Assembly (NCBI GenBank): GCA_027364695.1
Contig: DAHXOV010000034.1
Span: forward strand, 1 to 5,804
Direction of reading: 5' to 3'
Length of the DNA: 5,804 bases
DNA from: a bacterium
GTDB lineage: Bacteria; Bacteroidota; Bacteroidia; B-17B0; Aurantibacillaceae
Of the stretch, positions 1 through 5,804 are shown piece after piece. How positions within the stretch are numbered: the first letter of the stretch is position 1; each line of letters starts with the position of its first letter. The notes below the pieces were generated by a model that worked only from the letters and a program-made list of their open reading frames with translations, did no database searches and was not told where the DNA came from. Made by a program: the position numbers and the translations under genes.

Positions 1-860
1 CTACCAATGTAGGTAAAATGTTCAGAGACCCCAATAACGCTCTTTTGCCTAATTGGAAACATTTACCGGTGGGCTATCATGGCAGAGCATCCAGTATTTT
101 CGTTAGTCCGCATTCTTTTTATCGTCCTCATGGCCAAACAAAACCAGCGGATGCAACATCGCCAGTATTTAGTTCTACCAGACTTCTGGATTTTGAATTA
201 GAAACAGCTTTTGTAGTAGGTAAACCAACTCAACAGGGGGAAGTAGTTGCAGTAAATAAAGCCAGGGAATATATTTTTGGGATGGTTTTATTCAATGACT
301 GGAGTGCAAGAGACATTCAAACATGGGAATATCAACCATTGGGTCCATTCCTCGCCAAAAATTTTGCTTCTACAATTTCTCCATGGATAGTTACTTTGGA
401 AGCGATGGAACCCTTTTATACAGAAGGCTCGCCGCAAGACCCAAAACCATTGCCATATTTACAACAAAACCCCTTGCAAAATTTGGATGTTCATCTAAAA
501 GTATATATCAAGTCCTCTGATGGTACAGAAACACTTGTGTGTCAGACTAATACAAAATATCTGTATTGGACGATGGAGCAACAATTAGCGCATCACACTA
601 TTAATGGTTGCCCTGTAAGGATTGGTGACCTGATGGCAAGTGGTACTATCAGCGGACCAGAACCACATCAATATGGTAGTATGCTAGAACTAACATGGAA
701 AGGAACAAAAGCGATTCAACTGAATAACGGAGAAGAGAGAAAATTTATTCAGGATGGAGATACTGTCATCATTAAGGGATATGCAGAAAAGAATAATATA
801 AGAGTGGGCTTTGGTTCTGCTGAAGCCACTGTACTTTCCCCTAAACAATTAAAATTCTAA
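1..860 (+). CDS. fahA: Fumarylacetoacetase (fumarylacetoacetate hydrolase), 5' end missing
   Basis: The enzyme hydrolyses 4-fumarylacetoacetate to fumarate and acetoacetate, the last step of tyrosine/homogentisate breakdown in the cytoplasm. The frame is open from base 3 and reads T-N-V-G-K before the first ATG (base 18). The family has the same A-T-N-V-G just before M-F-R, so that ATG is internal and the true start lies upstream. By alignment from memory to the 419-residue mouse enzyme, about 140 N-terminal residues are missing, including the catalytic His (REH motif) and one metal-binding Asp. Counting from the ATG at 18, the remaining active-site residues are present: Arg3 and Tyr20 (GYHGRAS), metal ligands Glu60 and Glu62 (DFELE), Asp94, Arg98, Gln101 and Tyr105 ([13 protein letters not shown]), Lys114, Thr210 ([10 protein letters not shown]) and Glu224. 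The stop is TAA at 858-860. thyA follows after 5 bases, suggesting co-transcription. Family identity is very secure; substrate is inferred from the family. Confidence 0.96.
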   Translation, partial: TNVGKMFRDPNNALLPNWKHLPVGYHGRASSIFVSPHSFYRPHGQTKPADATSPVFSSTRLLDFELETAFVVGKPTQQGEVVAVNKAREYIFGMVLFNDWSARDIQTWEYQPLGPFLAKNFASTISPWIVTLEAMEPFYTEGSPQDPKPLPYLQQNPLQNLDVHLKVYIKSSDGTETLVCQTNTKYLYWTMEQQLAHHTINGCPVRIGDLMASGTISGPEPHQYGSMLELTWKGTKAIQLNNGEERKFIQDGDTVIIKGYAEKNNIRVGFGSAEATVLSPKQLKF

Positions 861-865
861 ATACT

Positions 866-1660
866 ATGCAGCAATATCATGATTTACTTCAATATGTTTT
901 AGAAAAAGCTGTGAAAAAACAAGACAGGACAGGCGTTGGCACCTTGAGTATTTTTGGTTATCAGATGAGATTTGATCTTCGTGAAGGTTTTCCGTTGATT
1001 ACGACAAAAAAATTACATACTAAATCCATTATACACGAATTGCTGTGGTTTTTAAAAGGTTCTACTAATACACAATACCTGAGAGAAAATGGAGTAACGA
1101 TATGGGATGAGTGGGCAGATAAAAATGGTGAACTGGGCCCTATTTATGGTTATCAATGGCGGAGTTGGCCTGATTATAATGGAGGATACATAGATCAGAT
1201 CACTGGCTTAATAGAGGAAATAAAGAAAAACCCTCACTCAAGGCGACTTATAGTAAGTGCATGGAATGTGGCTCACCTTCCACAAATGAAGCTACCTCCC
1301 TGTCATATATTATTTCAATTTTATATTGCGGATGGAAGAATATCTTGTCAGTTGTATCAGAGAAGTGCAGATATTTTTTTAGGCATACCTTTCAACATTG
1401 CCTCTTATGCCTTGCTTTTAATGATGGTGGCACAGATTACTCATTTAGAACCTTATGAGTTTATTCATACACTGGGCGATGCGCATTTATACCTTAATCA
1501 CATAGAACAGGCTCACATACAATTGACAAGGGATTGCAGACCATTACCCAAGATGTTTCTCAATCCTGATGTAAAAGATCTATTTGAATTTAAGTATGAA
1601 GATTTTAAGTTAGAAGGATATGATCCTCATCCGCATATAAAGGCAGATGTGGCTGTTTAG
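866..1660 (+). CDS. thyA: Thymidylate synthase ThyA
   Basis: ThyA methylates dUMP to dTMP using 5,10-methylenetetrahydrofolate, which becomes dihydrofolate; it is a cytoplasmic homodimer and the de novo source of thymidylate. The product is 264 residues, the same as Escherichia coli ThyA as I recall it, and appears to align without gaps. Catalytic Cys146 (LPPCH) is present, as are phosphate-binding Arg21, Arg126-Arg127 (from the partner subunit) and Arg166, plus Glu58, Trp80, Tyr94, Asp169, Asn177, His207 and Tyr209. Residue 168 is Ala where E. coli has Cys (QRSAD versus QRSCD), a common family variant. The C-terminus, ending in KADVAV, is intact and closes over the active site in this family. 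The ATG at 866 lies 5 bases after the preceding stop and has no Shine-Dalgarno sequence, usual for Bacteroidota; the E. coli-like length supports it. No dihydrofolate reductase gene follows; the next gene is convergent. Confidence 0.98.
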   Translation: MQQYHDLLQYVLEKAVKKQDRTGVGTLSIFGYQMRFDLREGFPLITTKKLHTKSIIHELLWFLKGSTNTQYLRENGVTIWDEWADKNGELGPIYGYQWRSWPDYNGGYIDQITGLIEEIKKNPHSRRLIVSAWNVAHLPQMKLPPCHILFQFYIADGRISCQLYQRSADIFLGIPFNIASYALLLMMVAQITHLEPYEFIHTLGDAHLYLNHIEQAHIQLTRDCRPLPKMFLNPDVKDLFEFKYEDFKLEGYDPHPHIKADVAV

Positions 1661-1673
1661 TTGAAACTTACGA

Positions 1674-3575
1674 TTATTTTTTATCTAGTTGTTCAAACAC
1701 AGAATTATTACTGGAAAACTCGGGAACTAGTTTTTTCATTTGCTGTACTATCAAAAAATTATCTTGTGTATAAAAAGCATTGATTAACTCATCTATGGCT
1801 ATTTTTATTTCTTCAAAATTATCGTATTCTCTTACTTTTCCGATTAAAATTTTTGGATGATGTGTAGGTATGTTTGTTTCGGCATCTGCAAGTATTTCTT
1901 CATAAAGTTTTTCTCCTGGCCTAAGCCCTGTAAATTTTATTTTAATATCTTCATTTTCTTTTAATCCTGAAAGGCGAATCATTTTTTTAGCCAAATCAAG
2001 GATTTTTATTGGCTTACCCATATCAAAAACAAAAATTTCTCCGCCCTTACCCATAGTACTTGCTTCTAATACCAATTGACAGGCTTCAGGTATTGTCATA
2101 AAAAATCTAGTGATTTCAGGATGTGTTACTGTTACAGGTTCGCCGTTTTCAATTTGTTTTTTAAATCGGACAATCACAGATCCATTTGAACCTAATACAT
2201 TTCCAAAACGGGTAGTGATGTATTTGGTAGAAGAATGCTTGTTTTTTGTTTGTATATAAATTTCTGCAATCCGTTTAGAAGCGCCCATTACATTGGTTGG
2301 ATTAACTGCCTTATCTGTAGAAATAAGTATCATTTTTTCAATGGAATATTTTTCACACAAATCAGCAATAATTTTCGTACCCATAACATTATTTAATAGA
2401 GCTTCTGATGGATTTTCTTCCATTACAGGAACATGTTTATATGCCGCAGCATGAAAAACAATATCAGGACGAAAATATTCAAATACTCGCCTCATTCTTA
2501 TTTCGTTTTTAATGTCTCCTATTACTATTTCAAAATTAAGATGTGGAAATTTTTCTTTTATTTCCAATTCCAATTCATAAAGTGGCGTTTCTGTAATATC
2601 TAAAAACACTAATTTTTCAGGTGCATAATGGGCGCATTGTCTGGATAATTCGCTGCCTATAGAGCCTGCAGCACCAGTGATTAGAATAACTTTATTGGTT
2701 ATTTCTTCTTTTACTTTAGGGTTATTTAGGTTAATAGTTTCTCTTTCCAGTAAGTCTTCTATATGGATTGCTTTTATTTGATAGGCATTTAATTGTCCAT
2801 TGAGCCATTTAGATACAGGTGGTACATGAAGTATTTGAATATTCATATTGAGTGCTTTCTCAGCAATTTCTTGCTTTTTTTCAAATGATAAATTTTGAAT
2901 GCTTATGACGATAGCGTCTATATTTTTATCTTTTACAATGGCTTCTATATCTTCGGGAGGATACACCATGATGTTTTCTATTCTTTTTCCTTGTTTTTTT
3001 TCGTCGTCGTCAATAAATGCAATCACCTTGTAATGAGAAGCGGCATCTTTATCTAATGTCCTTTTAGTAATAATACCAGATTCGCCTGCCCCATATATCA
3101 AAATATATTTTTTGTTTTTATACGGGTTTTTATATTCAATATAAAGCGTTTTGACAATAATTCTTGCAGAAACCATGAGAAACACATATACCAACAAATC
3201 AATGATTATAACCGAAGTAGGAAATACAAAATGAGAATAAGCAAAAAGCCAAAAAAAATTGATCATAAAAATACTTATGTTGCCCAGAATACTGGCGTAA
3301 AAAATTCTTAAAGCATCGCGTGAACTACTGTGTCTGAACATACCCTTATGAATGCCAAAAAGCAACTCGCAAGTCAGTCGGACCAGTATGATTATTAAGA
3401 TGTTGTAAGGGAGATTTTTTTTATCAGCATCAGGAATGTTTTCAAAATTAAATCTCAATAAAATAGCAATGGATAGGGAAATAATCGCCAAAAACAAATC
3501 AAATAAAATAACAAAATACCTTGGAATATTTATTTTCCATGTCCAGTCTAAGAGTTTAGGATGATATATATTCAC
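1674..3575 (-). CDS. Membrane-bound nucleotide-sugar 4,6-dehydratase (WbpM/CapD/PglF family)
   Basis: Members of this family dehydrate UDP-GlcNAc to the UDP-4-keto-6-deoxy sugar, the first step towards deoxyamino sugars for O-antigen, capsule or protein glycans. The 633-residue product has the full architecture of the long class. There are four hydrophobic segments at about 20-40, 55-75, 92-114 and 118-140. A first Rossmann-like domain follows, with GAGESG at 162-167. The catalytic SDR domain begins with TGAAGSIG at 300-307 and includes HAAAYKHVPVME at 375-386. The active site reads STDKAVNPTNVMGASK (419-434): Met430 replaces the usual SDR Tyr, with Lys434 kept, as is known for WbpM/PglF. LRPGEKLYEE is at 551-560. 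The start is GTG at 3575: an in-frame TAG lies at 3591-3593, no other start codon lies between, and 19 residues precede the first membrane segment. It is convergent with thyA and divergent from the receptor gene; no other glycan genes are in view. The exact sugar substrate is inferred. Confidence 0.94.
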   Translation of the reverse strand: MNIYHPKLLDWTWKINIPRYFVILFDLFLAIISLSIAILLRFNFENIPDADKKNLPYNILIIILVRLTCELLFGIHKGMFRHSSSRDALRIFYASILGNISIFMINFFWLFAYSHFVFPTSVIIIDLLVYVFLMVSARIIVKTLYIEYKNPYKNKKYILIYGAGESGIITKRTLDKDAASHYKVIAFIDDDEKKQGKRIENIMVYPPEDIEAIVKDKNIDAIVISIQNLSFEKKQEIAEKALNMNIQILHVPPVSKWLNGQLNAYQIKAIHIEDLLERETINLNNPKVKEEITNKVILITGAAGSIGSELSRQCAHYAPEKLVFLDITETPLYELELEIKEKFPHLNFEIVIGDIKNEIRMRRVFEYFRPDIVFHAAAYKHVPVMEENPSEALLNNVMGTKIIADLCEKYSIEKMILISTDKAVNPTNVMGASKRIAEIYIQTKNKHSSTKYITTRFGNVLGSNGSVIVRFKKQIENGEPVTVTHPEITRFFMTIPEACQLVLEASTMGKGGEIFVFDMGKPIKILDLAKKMIRLSGLKENEDIKIKFTGLRPGEKLYEEILADAETNIPTHHPKILIGKVREYDNFEEIKIAIDELINAFYTQDNFLIVQQMKKLVPEFSSNNSVFEQLDKK

Positions 3576-3610
3576 ATCAAATTTTTGCCTCTAATTTCGG
3601 TAAATTTACA

Positions 3611-3642
3611 CATAAATAAAACTATTTCCTTTCTTTTGCAAA
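3611..3642 (-). promoter_or_regulatory. Candidate Bacteroidota-type promoter for the 4,6-dehydratase gene
   Basis: Read on the minus strand, TTTG (3642-3639) is followed after exactly 20 bases by TATTTATG (3618-3611). This matches the Bacteroidota -7 consensus TAnnTTTG at all but one fixed position, and the spacing is as in the described -33/-7 layout. Transcription would start near 3607, giving a leader of about 30 bases before the GTG at 3575. The TTTG half shares the palindrome TTTGCAAA with the promoter on the other strand. This is a consensus match only, in AT-rich DNA where chance matches are easy. Confidence 0.5.
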
Positions 3643-3666
3643 TGCTTGTCTTTTCTCATACATTTA
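3635..3666 (+). promoter_or_regulatory. Candidate Bacteroidota-type promoter for the TonB-dependent receptor gene
   Basis: TTTG (3635-3638) is followed after exactly 20 bases by TACATTTA (3659-3666), which matches TAnnTTTG except for the last base. Transcription would start near 3670, giving a leader of roughly 20 bases before the ATG pair at 3689/3692. The in-frame stop at 3665-3667 lies in the -7 element, so the start codon must be downstream of it. The -33 half abuts that of the opposite promoter within one palindrome. The call rests on motif and spacing only. Confidence 0.5.
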
Positions 3667-3688
3667 AGCCCCTAAATCTGTTTTATTT

Positions 3689-5804
3689 ATGATGAAAGGT
3701 CAATCTTCTATTGTAATATTTTTAATTGTATTAAAATTATTTGTTTTTAATGTATTTCCACAAGTGAATAAATATGGTACTGTTAAAGGGGTCGTGTATA
3801 TCCAATCTACGGGAGAATCAGCGGCATTTTGTAATGTATATATAAAAGGTACTACCATTGGTACCAATACGGACTTTAATGGTTATTTTACACTTACTAA
3901 AGTTCCCACAGGCACACACACATTGATGGTAACTTCTTTGGACTTTGATACTATTCAAGATGTTATTCATATTACTGAAAATGCTATTATTAGTAAAAAA
4001 TATTATGGCGCAAGGAAAAGTATAAAACTACAAGAAGTAGAAGTATCTGCTAATAAAACTGAGAAAACAGAAAAAGTAAATATCTCTGTTACAAAAATCG
4101 ATCCTATCGTTATCAATAAACTTCCTAGTATAGGAGAACCCGATCTGGCCCAGTACTTGCAAGTGCTTCCAGGTGTAGTATCAACAGGAGATCAGGGCGG
4201 GCAAATATATATTCGCGGAGGCTTGCCTGTTCAAAATAAAATTTTGTTAGATGGTATGACGGTATTCAGTCCTTTTCATTCTTTGGGATTATTTTCTGTT
4301 TTTGATAACGATATTATTAAACAAGCCGATGTGTATTCGGCAGGTTTTAATGCAGAATATGGTGGCAGAAATTCTGCAATAATGGATGTGCGCACAAAAG
4401 ATGGTAATAAAAAAAAATTATCAGGAAAAATTCAGGCATCTACCTTTTCGGCAAAACTTTCTTTGGAAGGACCTATTATCAAACAGGATAGTAATAGGGC
4501 AGGAGCGTCTTTTATTATTTCTGCCAAACACTCCTATTTGCCTCAAACATCTCCTGTATTATACAAATATGCTAATGATTTTACTAACAATAAAACCAAT
4601 GGATTGCCATATTATTTTACAGATATTTTTGCCAAAACTTCTTTCAATACACAAAGTGGTTCAAAGATAAATTTTTTCGGATTTAGTTTTAATGATAAAG
4701 CCGACTTTCAAAATATAGCTACTTTTGATTGGACCAATTCAGGTGGTGGTTCTAACTTTTATCTTATTCCTCCGTCATCTAATCTTATTATGGATGGCTT
4801 TGTCAATCTATCTAATTATAAAATAAAATATACAAATCATACTACAAGTGGAGATACAAAATTAAGTAAAGTAAGTAATTTTGATGCAGGCTTTAATTTT
4901 GTGAGATTTGTGGGCAGAAACGACATTCGCTTTGGAGTGGATATGAACGTATTAAGTACTGATTATCAAATTCAAAACCCTAATTTTTCTCCTGTTCAAG
5001 AACAAAGATCTACTGCTAATGTGGGCGCTTATATTAAATTCAGATGGATTTTATTGGATAAGCATTTGGTGATAGAACCTGGATTCAGAACACAGTATTA
5101 TGCAACATTTAATATATTTTCTCCTGAGCCAAGAATTGGTATTAAATACAATGTTACTAATGCCATAAGAATGAAAGCGGCTGGTGGTATTTATTCTCAA
5201 TCCCTCTTCAGTGCAAATTCAGACAGAGATGTGGTAAATTTATTTTATGGCTACATACATGGACCTGATAGTGACAAATTCCCTAATGAGTATTTAGACA
5301 AAAATGGAAATAAAAAACGAACCAATTCTTCAGTACAAAAAGCAGCACATGCTGTAGTAGGTGTTGAGTATGATTTCTTGAAGTTCTTTGAACTGAATAT
5401 GGAGGGTTATTACAAATTTTTTAATACCATTATCAATGTGAATAGAGATAAATTATACGATGACAATCAAATCAATCAAAACATTCCTGATGTGTACAAG
5501 AAAGTATATATTATAGAACAGGGGGATGCAATGGGTACTGATTTTACATTAAAATATGAAAGTAAAAGATGGTATGTGTGGGTAGTATATTCATATATGC
5601 TTACCAACAGATGGGTAGGAAACGCTACAACAGACGAAGTGTTTAAATACTCGCCTATTTTTGACAGAAGACATACTTTCAACATAGTAGCATCTTACAA
5701 TTTTGGAGATAGAAAACAATATGAAGTGAATATAAGGTGGAATTTTGGTTCTCCTTATCCATTTACTCCTACACAAGGATTTTATCCTAATGTACAATTT
5801 ACTA
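3689..5804 (+). CDS. TonB-dependent outer-membrane receptor with carboxypeptidase-regulatory-like domain, 3' end missing
   Basis: This is an outer-membrane gated channel powered by the TonB-ExbBD complex, importing a ligand that cannot be named from sequence. The frame stays open from the ATG pair 3689/3692 to the window end (705 codons, no stop). An in-frame TAA at 3665-3667 and no other start codon between fix the start; which Met is used is uncertain. Residues 1-25 form a signal peptide (hydrophobic 8-23). Residues about 30-115 resemble the carboxypeptidase-regulatory-like beta-sandwich (GTVKGVV, then TNTDFNGYFTLTKVPTGTH). LQEVEVSA at 114-121 sits where a TonB-box-like motif is expected. 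The plug spans about 140-240, with YLQVLPGV, IRGG (175-178), LLDGM (186-190) and AEYGGR (222-227). Barrel strands rich in aromatic residues follow. The closing SPYPFTPTQGFYPN resembles a late-barrel motif of the family, so I guess 100-150 residues are missing. No SusD-like partner is visible, and the plug does not look SusC-like. Confidence 0.93.
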   Translation, partial: MMKGQSSIVIFLIVLKLFVFNVFPQVNKYGTVKGVVYIQSTGESAAFCNVYIKGTTIGTNTDFNGYFTLTKVPTGTHTLMVTSLDFDTIQDVIHITENAIISKKYYGARKSIKLQEVEVSANKTEKTEKVNISVTKIDPIVINKLPSIGEPDLAQYLQVLPGVVSTGDQGGQIYIRGGLPVQNKILLDGMTVFSPFHSLGLFSVFDNDIIKQADVYSAGFNAEYGGRNSAIMDVRTKDGNKKKLSGKIQASTFSAKLSLEGPIIKQDSNRAGASFIISAKHSYLPQTSPVLYKYANDFTNNKTNGLPYYFTDIFAKTSFNTQSGSKINFFGFSFNDKADFQNIATFDWTNSGGGSNFYLIPPSSNLIMDGFVNLSNYKIKYTNHTTSGDTKLSKVSNFDAGFNFVRFVGRNDIRFGVDMNVLSTDYQIQNPNFSPVQEQRSTANVGAYIKFRWILLDKHLVIEPGFRTQYYATFNIFSPEPRIGIKYNVTNAIRMKAAGGIYSQSLFSANSDRDVVNLFYGYIHGPDSDKFPNEYLDKNGNKKRTNSSVQKAAHAVVGVEYDFLKFFELNMEGYYKFFNTIINVNRDKLYDDNQINQNIPDVYKKVYIIEQGDAMGTDFTLKYESKRWYVWVVYSYMLTNRWVGNATTDEVFKYSPIFDRRHTFNIVASYNFGDRKQYEVNIRWNFGSPYPFTPTQGFYPNVQFT

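Noticed and set aside
323..520. 65-codon plus-strand frame inside the fumarylacetoacetase gene, and a similar one at 1261-1458 inside thyA
   Set aside because: Both are out of frame within strongly conserved enzyme genes and show no features of their own.
1655..1682. Possible terminator after thyA: GTTT / AAAC stem (1655-1658, 1664-1667) with a T6 run at 1677-1682
   Set aside because: The stem is only four weak base pairs and the T run begins nine bases after it, so it does not look like an intrinsic terminator.
3002..3010. Short CGT/TCG trinucleotide repeat in the dehydratase gene
   Set aside because: It only encodes the Asp run at residues 189-191 and is too short to suggest repeat instability.
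3857..3868. Perfect 12-bp palindrome ATTGGTACCAAT
   Set aside because: It lies inside the receptor's coding region, encoding Ile-Gly-Thr-Asn of the carboxypeptidase-like domain. Coding constraint plus chance explains it, and no second copy was noticed.
4386..4670. 94-codon open frame on the plus strand
   Set aside because: It is out of frame inside the receptor gene, whose own frame has clear plug and barrel motifs; the alternative protein looks like no known family.
5476..5797. Two overlapping minus-strand open frames of 68-69 codons
   Set aside because: Both are antisense to the receptor barrel-coding sequence, have no recognisable domain, and are explained as shadows of the real frame.

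Overview
This is an AT-rich bacterial window that reads as the chromosome of a member of the Bacteroidota. The evidence is a TonB-dependent receptor of the type with an N-terminal carboxypeptidase-regulatory-like domain, start sites without Shine-Dalgarno sequences, and candidate promoters of the TTTG / TAnnTTTG kind known from that phylum. The genes use the standard genetic code. The content looks like ordinary chromosome. I see no mobile element, CRISPR array, RNA gene or defence cassette.

Layout. Bases 1-860 (+) hold the 3' two thirds of a fumarylacetoacetase gene, the last step of tyrosine breakdown; its start lies upstream of the window. Five bases later, 866-1660 (+) is a complete thyA (thymidylate synthase), probably co-transcribed with it. 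Thirteen bases after thyA, and convergent with it, 1674-3575 (-) encodes a complete 633-residue membrane-anchored nucleotide-sugar 4,6-dehydratase of the WbpM/CapD/PglF family. This enzyme starts the synthesis of deoxyamino sugars for surface glycans. A 113-base divergent intergenic region (3576-3688) follows. From 3689 (+) to the window edge runs one uninterrupted reading frame for a TonB-dependent outer-membrane receptor with its 3' end missing: 705 codons are present, covering signal peptide, carboxypeptidase-like domain, plug and most of the barrel.

The genes do not form one pathway. The first two are housekeeping or catabolic enzymes. The last two act at the cell envelope and share an intergenic region. 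The most notable non-coding signal is there: an 8-bp palindrome, TTTGCAAA, can serve as the -33 element of two back-to-back promoters, each with a -7-like element exactly 20 bases away. Other points are the GTG start of the dehydratase, which overlaps an ATG-TGA start-stop, and an A9 tract in the receptor gene. I did not find a convincing undescribed system.
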